DNA from: Gammaproteobacteria bacterium
Lineage (GTDB): Bacteria > Pseudomonadota > Gammaproteobacteria > UBA6429 > Thiohalophilaceae
DNA length: 64,000 nucleotides
Reading direction: 5' to 3'
NCBI GenBank assembly: GCA_029881995.1
Contig: JAOULO010000009.1
Span: forward strand, 1-64,000
Shown here: one piece after another, positions 45,217 through 54,874 of the stretch
Layout: every line of letters begins with the position of its first letter
Position numbering within the stretch: position 1 is the first letter of the stretch
Made by a program: the position numbers and the translations under genes
Notes under the pieces: generated by a model
What the model saw: the letters and a program-made list of their open reading frames with translations, nothing else
What the model was told of the DNA's origin: nothing
The model's database searches: none

Positions 45217-46434
45217 ATGTCTGATATCAAAAAAGTGGTGCTGGCCTATTCTGGTGGCCTGGATACCTCCATCATCCTCAAGTGGTTGCAGGATACCTAC
45301 AACTGCGAAGTGGTGACCTTTACTGCCGACATTGGTCAGGGGGAAGAGGTCGAGCCTGCCCGTGCCAAGGCCAAGGCCATGGGTGTAAAAGAGATTTATA
45401 TCGAAGATCTGCGTGAGGAATATGCCCGGGATTATGTCTATCCCATGTTCCGTGCCAATACTATTTATGAAGGGGAGTACCTGTTAGGGACTTCCATTGC
45501 CCGGCCCCTGATTGCCAAACGGCTGGTTGAAATCGCCAAACAGACCGACGCCGATGCCATTTCCCACGGCGCGACCGGTAAGGGTAATGACCAGGTCCGT
45601 TTTGAGCTGGGTGCTTATGCCCTGAATCCGAATATTAAGGTGATTGCCCCCTGGCGAGAGTGGGATCTCAACTCCCGTGAAAAACTCATGACCTATGCCG
45701 AGCAACACCAGATCCCGGTGGACTTTAAAAAGAAGGGTAAGAAATCACCGTATTCCATGGATGCCAACCTGCTGCACATCTCCTACGAAGGTGGCATTCT
45801 GGAAGACCCATGGGCTGAGCCTGAAGACGATATGTGGCGCTGGAGTGTGGCACCTGAAGCCGCTCCCGATAAGCCGACCTATCTTGAACTGGGTTTTACC
45901 AAGGGTGATATCACCGCTATCGATGGTAAGGCCATGTCACCGGCTGAAGTGATGACCTACCTGAATAAGGTGGCTGGTGATAATGGCATTGGTCGTGATG
46001 ATATCGTTGAGAACCGCTTTGTGGGCATGAAGTCCCGTGGTTGTTATGAAACACCGGCGGGTACGGTATTGCTAAAAGCTCACCGAGCTATGGAATCCCT
46101 GACCATGGATCGTGAAGTCATGCACCTCAAAGATGAACTCATGCCCCGTTATGCCAAGCTGATCTATAACGGCTTCTGGTGGTCACCGGAAAGAGAAATG
46201 ATGCAGAAGATGATCGATGCCTCCCAGGAAACGGTTAATGGGGTTGTTCGCCTGAAGCTTTATAAAGGGAATGTGGTCGTGGTGGGTCGTAAGTCTGATA
46301 CCGATTCACTGTTTGATGAAAGTATTGCAACCTTTGAGGATGATGCTGGTGCCTATGACCAGAGCGATGCAGAAGGGTTTATTAAACTCAATGCATTGCG
46401 CTTACGTATTGCAGGTAATAAACGGCATAAGTAA
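45217..46434 (+). CDS. argG: Argininosuccinate synthase
   Basis: Joins citrulline and aspartate with ATP in arginine synthesis. The P-loop-like [31 protein letters not shown] and [17 protein letters not shown] are diagnostic. I place the start at the ATG at 45217 ([14 protein letters not shown]) behind CTGGAG, giving 405 residues, the usual size; the in-frame ATG at 45184 adds 11 residues not typical of ArgG. Single-gene unit with its own promoter and terminator. Confidence 0.97.
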   Translation: MSDIKKVVLAYSGGLDTSIILKWLQDTYNCEVVTFTADIGQGEEVEPARAKAKAMGVKEIYIEDLREEYARDYVYPMFRANTIYEGEYLLGTSIARPLIAKRLVEIAKQTDADAISHGATGKGNDQVRFELGAYALNPNIKVIAPWREWDLNSREKLMTYAEQHQIPVDFKKKGKKSPYSMDANLLHISYEGGILEDPWAEPEDDMWRWSVAPEAAPDKPTYLELGFTKGDITAIDGKAMSPAEVMTYLNKVAGDNGIGRDDIVENRFVGMKSRGCYETPAGTVLLKAHRAMESLTMDREVMHLKDELMPRYAKLIYNGFWWSPEREMMQKMIDASQETVNGVVRLKLYKGNVVVVGRKSDTDSLFDESIATFEDDAGAYDQSDAEGFIKLNALRLRIAGNKRHK

Positions 46435-46450
46435 GTCTTCAATCCGCTTC

Positions 46451-46476
46451 AAAGCCCGCACATGCGGGCTTTTTTA
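46451..46476 (+). terminator. Intrinsic terminator after argG
   Basis: Stem AAAGCCCGCA/TGCGGGCTTT with minimal loop followed by TTTTTA, 16 bases after the argG stop and before bioA. Confidence 0.92.
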
Positions 46477-46492
46477 TTGGTAAGATAAAACA

Positions 46493-47776
46493 ATGGATGA
46501 AATTGAAAATCTGCTTGAGTTTGATAAACAGCATGTCTGGCACCCCTACAGTGCCATGGCCAGTGATATACCTGTCTATCCTGTAGTATCCGCCAGTGGG
46601 GTAAGGCTGACACTGGCCGATGGCCGTGAACTGATTGATGGTATGTCGTCCTGGTGGAGTGCCATACATGGTTATAACCACCCGGTAATGAATTTTGCCA
46701 TTAATGAACAATTGAAAAGTATGGCCCATGTTATGTTTGGTGGTTTAACGCATCCACCGGCCGTGGTGTTGGCCAATAAACTTGTCGAACTGACACCGGA
46801 TGCATTACAGACAGTATTTTTCTCCGATTCGGGATCCGTGTCTGTTGAGGTCGCCATGAAAATGGCCATTCAATACTGGTATGCCCGTGGTGAGATTCAT
46901 CGACAAAAATTTCTCACACTTCGATCGGGCTATCATGGCGATACCTTCGGTGCCATGTCGGTCTGCGATCCTGTTACGGGTATGCATGGCTTGTTTAATG
47001 AGGTGCTGGCCCAGCAGGTTTTTGTGAATGCACCGCAGTGTCGATTTGGTGAGACTGACTGTGTTGCAGATGTTAATGAGTTTGAAAAGACATTAGCTCA
47101 GCATAAGAATGAACTTGCCGCCGTAATCATGGAACCTGTTGTACAGGGAGCGGGGGGAATGCGATTTTATTCAGCCGATTACCTGGCTAAAGTTAGACAG
47201 TGTTGTGATGAACATGGAGTTTTATTGATTCTTGATGAAATTGCGACCGGTTTTGGTCGGACAGGTAAAATGTTTGCCTGTGAGCATGCGAATATTGCGC
47301 CTGATATCATGTGTGTTGGCAAGGCACTGACCGGTGGTTACATGAGCCTGGCCGCAACCCTGACGACCACTGAAATCAGTGAGACCATCAGTCAGAATGC
47401 ACCAGGTGTGTTTGTGCATGGTCCAACCTTTATGGCCAATCCCCTGGCCTGTGCAGCCGCCAATGCCAGTATCCAGTTACTACTGGATTCAGACTGGCAG
47501 AAAAATATCAAACGTATTGAACAGGAACTGGAAGCAGGACTGGCACCCTGTAAAGATTTTAAAAGTGTCAGTGAGGTTCGGGTACTAGGTGCGATTGGTG
47601 TAGTGGAAATGAAACAGCCAGTCGATATGACAACAATTATGGAAATGTTTGTCGAACAAAGTGTGTGGATTCGACCTTTTGGAAAGTTGGTTTACGTGAT
47701 GCCACCTTTTATTATGAATAATGAAGACTTAACTTTACTGACAACTGCCTTATGTAAGGTTGTTGAATCTATTTAA
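46493..47776 (+). CDS. bioA: Adenosylmethionine-8-amino-7-oxononanoate aminotransferase
   Basis: PLP enzyme using S-adenosylmethionine as amino donor in biotin synthesis. The N-terminal [42 protein letters not shown] (PLP Asp) and [16 protein letters not shown] (Schiff-base Lys) are characteristic of BioA, distinguishing it from other class-III aminotransferases. Length 427. No other bio gene is adjacent. It is convergent with the GGDEF/EAL gene, overlapping its end by 4 bases. Confidence 0.94.
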   Translation: MDEIENLLEFDKQHVWHPYSAMASDIPVYPVVSASGVRLTLADGRELIDGMSSWWSAIHGYNHPVMNFAINEQLKSMAHVMFGGLTHPPAVVLANKLVELTPDALQTVFFSDSGSVSVEVAMKMAIQYWYARGEIHRQKFLTLRSGYHGDTFGAMSVCDPVTGMHGLFNEVLAQQVFVNAPQCRFGETDCVADVNEFEKTLAQHKNELAAVIMEPVVQGAGGMRFYSADYLAKVRQCCDEHGVLLILDEIATGFGRTGKMFACEHANIAPDIMCVGKALTGGYMSLAATLTTTEISETISQNAPGVFVHGPTFMANPLACAAANASIQLLLDSDWQKNIKRIEQELEAGLAPCKDFKSVSEVRVLGAIGVVEMKQPVDMTTIMEMFVEQSVWIRPFGKLVYVMPPFIMNNEDLTLLTTALCKVVESI

Positions 47777-50652
47777 CTTGAATGATCTATGTTTTTCTGA
47801 ACCTGTTCCATTATGGATTTTGGTCCCGTCGTGCTTTTGGCATTATTGAGTAATAAGCGAGTGGCTTCTTCAAATGGTAATGGCTTGCTGAATATAAACC
47901 CCTGTAACTGATCACACTTCAGACGTCGAAGAATATCAATCTGTTGTGAATGCTCCGCACCTTCTGCTACAACTTTAAGATTCATGGCATGCGCCATCGC
48001 GATAATGGCGGATACAATGGCGTGGTCATCCATATCATCCTCAATGTGCATAATGAAGGAACGATCTATTTTTATGACGCTAATGGGGAAACGCTTTATA
48101 TAATTCAGTGATGAGTAGCCAATCCCAAAATCATCAATGGCAATTTCCACACCCTGTTCATGCAACTCATAAAGAATGGGGGTGACTGTTTCGATATTCT
48201 CCATCATCATGTTTTCAGTCACTTCAAGCTCAAGGTTACCAGGTGGGAATCCTGTTTCGTCAAATATGGCCATGACTCGATCCAGAAAATCATTTTTCTT
48301 CAACTGGACGGCTGAAAGATTCACGGCCACGCGCAAATCGATTAAACCTGCCTGTATCCATTTATTGGCCTGTAGGCAGGCTGTTTTCAGTACCCACAGG
48401 CCTAGTTCATTGATCAGTCCGGATTGTTCAGCAATTGGAATAAATTGACCGGGTGAAATATCTCCCAGATCAGGATTACGCCAGCGTGCCAGGGCTTCAA
48501 GCCCGGTGATTCTACCCGTATTCAGATCCACTTTTGGTTGATAGTGTAAGTAGAGTTCGTTATTTTTTAGTGCATTATGTAACTTGTTTTCTATTTCAAG
48601 CGTGTCGATTGTACTGGTATTGAACTCAGCCAGGTAAGGCTGATGGACCTGTCCTCCCCGATCTTTAGCGTGGTTGATGGCAGCTTCAATATTTCTCAAC
48701 AATACTTCAGCTGATTCCCCATCCTGAGGATAGATACTGCTACCAATGCTACAGGTCAGATTTATTTCCTTGTCACCATGTCTGAAGGGTATTTTTATGG
48801 CCTGTTGAATTTTATCGGTTATGGCAGAAATCTGTTCAAGCGAATGGGCCGTACGACATATGATCCCAAATTCATCGCCCTTCAAATTAAAGACATCAGT
48901 TTTGTCTTTACATGATCCCTGCGAAAATTGCCGTACCAGCCGTTGACGAGTCTCTTCTATAAACTCATCACCTGTTTGATGACCCAGAGTGTTGTTGATT
49001 CTCTTAAACATATCGATGTCGATAAGGAAAACAACCAGACCTTGCTGTAATTCATTGCATTCATGAATAGATGAATTCAGTAGCCGGATAAAACCTGGGC
49101 GACCTGTCGTCAGTTCTGTAACATTGTCGATGGTTGTATTTTCATCCTGAAGGTTATCTTTTATTTCTGACCATTTATTTACCTGATTGCGACCATTTTC
49201 TTTAGAAAAATATAAGGCCTGGTCAGCCTGTTCGATTAATTCATTGAGTGACATGGCTTTATCGTGACTGTCGGCAATACCAAAACTGGAGGTAATTTTC
49301 ATGTCCTTAGTTGCCGGGTCGGTTGAAAAGTCCAGTTTTTCAACCTGCTGACGAATCCGTTCTGCAATATTAACTGCACCTGTGGCATCGCTGTCTTTTA
49401 GATACAGGACAAACTCTTCACCCCCATAGCGGCAGGCCAGATCTCCATTGCGCATATTGTCCAGAATAGTCCTGGCTAGGGTTTTGATTACATTATCACC
49501 TACGCCGTGGCCATAAGTATCATTTACCAGTTTAAAGTGATCGATATCCAGCATGACACAGGAAAAGTCTTCAGCTGATTGTATTAGTTCTCTAAACTGG
49601 GGTTCGACGGTTTCAAAAAAGGCTCGACGATTCAGGCAACCCGTTAGAGGATCTCGCGATGCCAGAAAAGCCAGTTCCTTGTTCTTTTTTGCTACTTCTG
49701 CCTGGGATTTTTTCAGGGTATGAACCGCTTTGTTGAGCTGGGTGTTACGAAGTTGTAGCTGGGTAACATCATTAAATGTCACCATGCTGCCTCGCACCTT
49801 CTTATCTTCACCGGTAATGGGGGCTGCATTCACCAGGAAGGAACGTTGCCCAAACTTTTTTGTCTGTAAGCTCATTTGCGCTTCCGCAATGGCCCTGTTT
49901 GATTTCTGAGCCTGGGTCCAGGGCATTTCGTCGGAACTCCCGGACTTATATCTCCAATTCATTTTCTTAGGGGATTTTCCAGTCAATGTTTCTGCGTCGA
50001 CCCCAACCAGCTGGGCAAACGCATTGTTCGCCAGAATAATGCGTTCTTTATCATCAAGGATTAAAAGCCCTTCAGAAATGATATTCATGGCATTTTTAAC
50101 TCTATCGGGTATAACAGCATTGGGATCAAGATGCGTCAGGGTTTTTCTAAGTAAATAGCCATACAGGAAATAGCCGAGTACACCGACAAAGACAATCAAT
50201 AAAAGACTATTATTGATGGATACTCCAAAGACATTATTGCTGCTGATTGGTTTGAATCGAAGCTCTAAATTACCCCATTGTCGGCGTCCGGCATGAATCA
50301 TTAATTGCACCTGTTCACTGGTAGACTTGTCACTGCTTCTAAGTGTCCAGTTTTTGCGATGTGGTCCGACCTCGATAAGAATATAGCCTCTGGCATTACG
50401 GATGGCAGACGATAGGATTTCAGGGTTACGCTCAGTAACGGCGTTTAGATGCTTGCGAACCTGTTGTGTCTGGTTATTGGCGGCGTATTGGGTTACCTGT
50501 ATGGCCAGGTTCTCTATTAGTGCTTTGCGATTTTGTAATTGTGCTTTTTTATTATCAGGTAGTATTCCGAATAACTGGGCCAGAATGAGTACGGCAATTG
50601 TCATGGTGACCAGTCCAAAGGCAATGCGTTTATCTGGTGATACCGGGTTCAA
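47773..50652 (-). CDS. Membrane PAS-GGDEF-GGDEF-EAL c-di-GMP protein
   Basis: A 959-residue second-messenger enzyme. TM1 ~12-31, a periplasmic region, TM2 ~150-170, a PAS domain (~185-305), an intact diguanylate cyclase domain (RYGGEEF, ~410; FSCVMLDIDHFKLVND), a second cyclase-like domain whose signature is LKGDEF (~590) and therefore probably inactive or GTP-binding only, and an EAL phosphodiesterase domain with catalytic motif LEALARW (~717-723), DDFGIGYSSL and VVAEGAE. A predicted bifunctional enzyme. Its start lies 15 bases after the giant LEPR-XLL gene, so c-di-GMP control of that surface protein is a reasonable inference. Confidence 0.93.
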   Translation of the reverse strand: MNPVSPDKRIAFGLVTMTIAVLILAQLFGILPDNKKAQLQNRKALIENLAIQVTQYAANNQTQQVRKHLNAVTERNPEILSSAIRNARGYILIEVGPHRKNWTLRSSDKSTSEQVQLMIHAGRRQWGNLELRFKPISSNNVFGVSINNSLLLIVFVGVLGYFLYGYLLRKTLTHLDPNAVIPDRVKNAMNIISEGLLILDDKERIILANNAFAQLVGVDAETLTGKSPKKMNWRYKSGSSDEMPWTQAQKSNRAIAEAQMSLQTKKFGQRSFLVNAAPITGEDKKVRGSMVTFNDVTQLQLRNTQLNKAVHTLKKSQAEVAKKNKELAFLASRDPLTGCLNRRAFFETVEPQFRELIQSAEDFSCVMLDIDHFKLVNDTYGHGVGDNVIKTLARTILDNMRNGDLACRYGGEEFVLYLKDSDATGAVNIAERIRQQVEKLDFSTDPATKDMKITSSFGIADSHDKAMSLNELIEQADQALYFSKENGRNQVNKWSEIKDNLQDENTTIDNVTELTTGRPGFIRLLNSSIHECNELQQGLVVFLIDIDMFKRINNTLGHQTGDEFIEETRQRLVRQFSQGSCKDKTDVFNLKGDEFGIICRTAHSLEQISAITDKIQQAIKIPFRHGDKEINLTCSIGSSIYPQDGESAEVLLRNIEAAINHAKDRGGQVHQPYLAEFNTSTIDTLEIENKLHNALKNNELYLHYQPKVDLNTGRITGLEALARWRNPDLGDISPGQFIPIAEQSGLINELGLWVLKTACLQANKWIQAGLIDLRVAVNLSAVQLKKNDFLDRVMAIFDETGFPPGNLELEVTENMMMENIETVTPILYELHEQGVEIAIDDFGIGYSSLNYIKRFPISVIKIDRSFIMHIEDDMDDHAIVSAIIAMAHAMNLKVVAEGAEHSQQIDILRRLKCDQLQGFIFSKPLPFEEATRLLLNNAKSTTGPKSIMEQVQKNIDHSS

Positions 50653-50667
50653 TGTTTATTCCTTAAC

Positions 50668-53600
50668 TTAATTTTTGTGATCGTTATTGAAGTCATCAAA
50701 AACTGAATCAACACCATCGCTTTCAGTTGCCTTGTCAGGATCGGTAGTATTTTTGTCTTTTTTCGCGTTAAGTATAGGCAAGGGGTCAAAACTGTTCCAG
50801 GCAGGCAGGGTTGTTAATAAGGCAGTCAATAGTGAACTACCCTGTAAGGCCCAGGTGACAAAACCGGCAGTCAGACCTATCGTTACACCGGCTGTCGTGG
50901 CAATAACAATCTGACCATTGGATTCTTCTGCACGGGCATCGTCGCCCAGTTGCTCATTAAGTTCATCCAGCACCTGTTGTAAGTCAGTTAGCTTAATATT
51001 ATCTGCCTGCCAGGCTGAGATGGAATCTATTAGAACATTCTCAGTTTCAACCAGTTCATGTTCCGAAATAACATTAACTTCATTACCTGACTCGTTACCA
51101 ATCAGTGCCTGGACAAGTGGCTGATTACTATGTGTTACAAGGACGGTAGGGGTACCATTTCGATCAACGGTGACTTTTACATCAGGCTCTTTTTCCAGTG
51201 TGCCAATGTCCTGTGTATCAGGATCAGCTTCTTCTGATGGGTTTTCTTCCTGCGTAATGTCAATGCTTACTGAACTATCATCATCCTCAGTGCCCGAGGT
51301 ATCTATATCGGATTGTGGTGGGCTATAGCGTACCGTCTCGTTGGTATTAGAGTTATCTTCCACACCAGTAATGATTGAAGTTGTTGGGGATGAGAGTGTT
51401 TCTAAAGTTCCATGTGTGTCGGTATAGCTTATGGTGACGTTTATTGCGCTACCCACATCTGCATCGGTGAGGGTATAACTGCTGTCGGTTGCACCAGTAA
51501 TGGGCGCCCCATCTCGAAGCCATTGGAAACTGAAGGTACCCAGGCCATCGGCATCAGCCAGGGATGCAGTATCAGCGGTCAGGGTTTGATTTTCGGTGGT
51601 CGTACCGGAGATAGTAATATCACCAGTGGGGGTGTCATTTATATTGGCCACGGCTGCTGTAGCCGGAGAGGTGACAGTCTCACTGGTACCATGTCCATCT
51701 GTGTAGCTGACCTCCACACTAATACCTGTGCCCACATCGGCATCGTTAAGGGTGTAGGTGCTACCAGTCGCACCAGTAATCGTGGCCCCATCGCGCAGCC
51801 ATTGATACGAGAAGGTACCCAGACCATCGGCATCGGTGAGGGACGAGGTGTCGGCCGTTAAGGTTTGATCTTCAGTAACCGTACCGGAGATGGCGACACC
51901 ACCGGCGGGCACATCATTTACATTGGCCACAGCACCAGTGGCCGGGGAGGTGACCGTTTCACTGGTACCATTTCCATCGGTATAGCTGACCTCCACACTG
52001 ATGCCTGTGCCTACATCGGCATCGGTTAGAGTATAGGTGTTGCCGGTAGCACCACTGATAGTCGCCCCATCACGCAGCCATTGATAAGAGAAGGTGCCAA
52101 GGCCATCGGCATCCGCGAGAGATGAGGTATCAGCAGAGAGGGTTTGATCTTCGGTGACAGTACCCGAAATTGCTATACCACCAGTTGGGGCTGAATTGGT
52201 TGTAACCGGACCAATAGATGATGAAACGACATTTTCAACTGTGCCATGACCATCGGTATAAGTTATTTCGACCGTCATGTTTGCACCGACATCACTTCCA
52301 GTCAGCGTATAACTGCTGCCGGTGGCACCGGTGATAGTGGCTCCATCTCGTAGCCATTGATAACTGAAGGTACCAAGGCCATCGGCATCAGACACTGAGG
52401 ATGTATCAGCGGTCAGGTTATTTCCTTCAAACGTTGTACCCGTGATTGAAACGCCACCCGTGGGATTATCATTCACATTGGCCACAGCCCCAGTAGCCGG
52501 GGAGGTGACAGTCTCACTGGTGCCATGACCATCGGTGTAGCTGACCTCCACACTAATACCTGTGCCCACATCGGCATCGGTAAGGGTATAGGTGCTACCA
52601 GTGGCACCAGTAATTGTGGCCCCATCACGTAGCCATTGATAAGAGAAGGTACCCAGACCATCGGCATCGGTAAGCGATGAGGTATCGGCCGTTAAGGTTT
52701 GATCTTCGGTGACCGTACCAGAGATGGCGACACCACCGGCAGGCGCATCATTCACATTGGCCACAGCCCCGGTGGCCGGGGAGGTGACAGTCTCACTCGT
52801 GCCATGTCCATCGGTGTAGCTGACCTCTACACTAATACCTGTGCCTACATCGGCATCGGTAAGGGTGTAGGTGCTACCAGTGGCACCAGTAATCGTGGCC
52901 CCATCACGCAGCCATTGATACGAGAAGGTACCCAGGCCATCGGCATCGGTGAGGGACGAGGTACCGGCAGTTAAAGTTTGATCTTCAGTGACCGTCCCGG
53001 AGATGGCGACACCACCGGCTGGTGCATCATTCACATTGGCCACGGCCCCGGTGGCCGGGGAGGTGACAGTCTCACTCGTGCCATGTCCATCGGTGTAGCT
53101 GACCTCTACACTAATGCCTGTGCCTACATCGGCATCGGTAAGGGTGTAGGTGCTACCAGTGGCACCAGTAATCGTGGCCCCATCACGCAGCCATTGATAC
53201 GAGAAGGTACCCAGACCATCGGCATCAGTGAGGGACGAGGTATCGGCGGTCAGGGTTTGATCTTCAGTGACCGTCCCGGAGATGGCGACACCACCGGCTG
53301 GTGCATCATTCACATTGGCCACGGCCGCTGTGGCGGGGGAAGTGACTGACTCACTGGTACCGAATCCATCGGTGTAGGAGACCTGTACACTGATGGCCGT
53401 GCCTACATCGGTATCGGTAAGGGTATAGGTGTTACCAGTCGCACCAGAAATAGTGGCCCCATCACGCAGCCATTGATAAGAGAAGGTACCCAGTCCATCG
53501 GCATCGGCCAGTGAAGTGGTATCGGCGGTCAGGGTCTGATCTTCGGTAACTGTACCTGAAATTGCCACGCCACCAGTGGGGACAGAATTTGCATTGACGT

Positions 53601-54687
53601 TGATGGTAACGATATCGGTATCACTTAGAGGACCACCACCACCAAAGCCATTGTCATAGGTATAGATGGTAAGTGTATCCGTCCCAGTCCAACTGCTGGT
53701 TGGTGTATAGACCATACCATCCAGTGCAGCGTTGATATCTGCATAAGCACCATTGACGGTAATGCTTGAGCTGCCATCAGCCCCTGCAGTTATGGACAGG
53801 CCGGTCGTTTGACTTAAAGTGATCGTTCCATTCGTAACCGAAATAGTAACATCAGGGATGTCACTATCAGCATCGCTGACACTTATCAGATTGCCATTCC
53901 CTGATGAAAAAGTAATGGGAATATCCGTAACTGTAGTTTGGGTACCTGGAACTGAGTTAACCGGGGCGTTGTTTGGTGGTAGTATCCCAACCCAGTCCTG
54001 CTGCAGTGCTTCACTAAACGCAAGATTGGTTTCAACAATACCTGACTGAAACTCCAGATCCCAGTCACCGCCAAGATCAGCATGTCCGGTTATATCGTCA
54101 CTGGCAGCAATATCCGTTCCGGTCAGAACATTCAGAGACTCGAGCAGGTTGAGGCCCTCTTCACTGGAAGCCACGTCACAACCATAGATCAATAAATCAG
54201 CCTGTTCACTTAAAGCACTTTGCCAGCCTGTAATAGTATCGCGATAACTGTCCAGTGTGTCGTTGGTCAGGCTGCTGTTACCAAGATAGAGTCCTTCCTC
54301 GTCACCATGAGAGACCAGGTGGATGGCATCCAGATCCTGATAGTTTTCCAGAACAGCACTGATTTGATGGACCCCATCTAGGCTGGTATCGAGAATATAG
54401 ATATCGATATGGTCTTTACCCGCCAGATCAGCCATGAGCTCATCATAGTCAGGGACGTTTTCATCGATAAAGATCACTTCACTAGCAGGTGAAGCGTTGT
54501 ATGCATCATGCTGGATGGTTTCCAACTGCAGGATTTCAACCTCTGCCTCGGAAATGGTTTCGACAATGGCGGCTTCGTCATCTGGCAGGTTGGTATCCAG
54601 CAACACGGCCTCGGCCCCGGCTGAAAACAGCAGGCGGGGTTCAAGTTCTTCATGTATCAAACCTGTCAGTGCGATCTTTTTTCCCAT
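50668..54687 (-). CDS. Giant LEPR-XLL/DUF4347 surface-type protein with eight 93-residue repeats
   Basis: A 1339-residue protein without a classical signal peptide. The N-terminus carries the LEPR-XLL motif (LEPRLLFSAGAE, residues 15-26), then a DUF4347 domain (~68-235; IDENVPDYDELM, HLVSHGDEEGLYLG, LLIYGCDVAS, GGDWDLEFQSG), a cadherin-like segment (~237-365), and eight tandem ~93-residue Ig/cadherin-like repeats (each with SYQWLRDGATI... and YTLTDADVG). After an acidic linker (~1106-1200) and a short helical segment comes a hydrophobic module (~1255-1310; GVTIGLTAGFVTWALQGSS and ALLTTLPAWNSFDPLPIL) and a charged tail. This fits a long extracellular protein held at the envelope. The export operon is immediately upstream. 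Confidence 0.9.
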   Translation of the reverse strand: MGKKIALTGLIHEELEPRLLFSAGAEAVLLDTNLPDDEAAIVETISEAEVEILQLETIQHDAYNASPASEVIFIDENVPDYDELMADLAGKDHIDIYILDTSLDGVHQISAVLENYQDLDAIHLVSHGDEEGLYLGNSSLTNDTLDSYRDTITGWQSALSEQADLLIYGCDVASSEEGLNLLESLNVLTGTDIAASDDITGHADLGGDWDLEFQSGIVETNLAFSEALQQDWVGILPPNNAPVNSVPGTQTTVTDIPITFSSGNGNLISVSDADSDIPDVTISVTNGTITLSQTTGLSITAGADGSSSITVNGAYADINAALDGMVYTPTSSWTGTDTLTIYTYDNGFGGGGPLSDTDIVTINVNANSVPTGGVAISGTVTEDQTLTADTTSLADADGLGTFSYQWLRDGATISGATGNTYTLTDTDVGTAISVQVSYTDGFGTSESVTSPATAAVANVNDAPAGGVAISGTVTEDQTLTADTSSLTDADGLGTFSYQWLRDGATITGATGSTYTLTDADVGTGISVEVSYTDGHGTSETVTSPATGAVANVNDAPAGGVAISGTVTEDQTLTAGTSSLTDADGLGTFSYQWLRDGATITGATGSTYTLTDADVGTGISVEVSYTDGHGTSETVTSPATGAVANVNDAPAGGVAISGTVTEDQTLTADTSSLTDADGLGTFSYQWLRDGATITGATGSTYTLTDADVGTGISVEVSYTDGHGTSETVTSPATGAVANVNDNPTGGVSITGTTFEGNNLTADTSSVSDADGLGTFSYQWLRDGATITGATGSSYTLTGSDVGANMTVEITYTDGHGTVENVVSSSIGPVTTNSAPTGGIAISGTVTEDQTLSADTSSLADADGLGTFSYQWLRDGATISGATGNTYTLTDADVGTGISVEVSYTDGNGTSETVTSPATGAVANVNDVPAGGVAISGTVTEDQTLTADTSSLTDADGLGTFSYQWLRDGATITGATGSTYTLNDADVGTGISVEVSYTDGHGTSETVTSPATAAVANINDTPTGDITISGTTTENQTLTADTASLADADGLGTFSFQWLRDGAPITGATDSSYTLTDADVGSAINVTISYTDTHGTLETLSSPTTSIITGVEDNSNTNETVRYSPPQSDIDTSGTEDDDSSVSIDITQEENPSEEADPDTQDIGTLEKEPDVKVTVDRNGTPTVLVTHSNQPLVQALIGNESGNEVNVISEHELVETENVLIDSISAWQADNIKLTDLQQVLDELNEQLGDDARAEESNGQIVIATTAGVTIGLTAGFVTWALQGSSLLTALLTTLPAWNSFDPLPILNAKKDKNTTDPDKATESDGVDSVFDDFNNDHKN
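51366..53598 (-). repeat. Eight tandem 279-bp coding repeats in the LEPR-XLL gene
   Basis: Eight units of ~93 codons. Units 2, 3 and 4 (about 52476-53310) are nearly identical in DNA, differing at only a few bases over hundreds; units 1, 5 and 8 diverge most. The pattern suggests recent expansion by unequal recombination and likely copy-number variation between strains. Confidence 0.9.
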
Positions 54688-54874
54688 TGGGATAGCCTAT
54701 TATCCATATAAAAACAGTAGGTTAATCCACCTGTGTGATGGATATCACACCCTATAGTTTCGGCACAAATGCATACTATTTAAGGGATTTATTTCAGTAT
54801 TTGTTAGGAGAGGCAAGGGCTGCAGATAATGTCAGCGTAGATGAGGGATATATAAGGCATTGATTGATCTTGAT
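54688..54874 (-). promoter_or_regulatory. Regulatory region of the LEPR-XLL/GGDEF-EAL unit
   Basis: 187 bases between the adaptor gene and the giant gene, containing the CRP-type palindrome. No terminator hairpin follows the adaptor gene, so read-through is also possible. Confidence 0.5.
54734..54749. promoter_or_regulatory. CRP-type operator upstream of the LEPR-XLL gene
   Basis: TGTGATGGATATCACA: both half-sites (TGTGA, TCACA) are perfect with the six-base spacer of the CRP/Vfr consensus. It lies 47 bases upstream of the start codon of the LEPR-XLL gene and ~125 bases past the end of the adaptor gene. The activator or repressor role cannot be told; its closeness to the start would suit repression or a close promoter. 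Confidence 0.65.

Noticed and set aside
51412-53349. Several repetitive plus-strand frames opposite the LEPR-XLL repeats
   Set aside because: They are copies of the same antisense reading of the coding repeats, not genes.
51366-53598. Considered a CRISPR or satellite array because of the tandem repetition
   Set aside because: The period is 279 bp, the units are contiguous without spacers and all keep one open frame encoding protein repeats.
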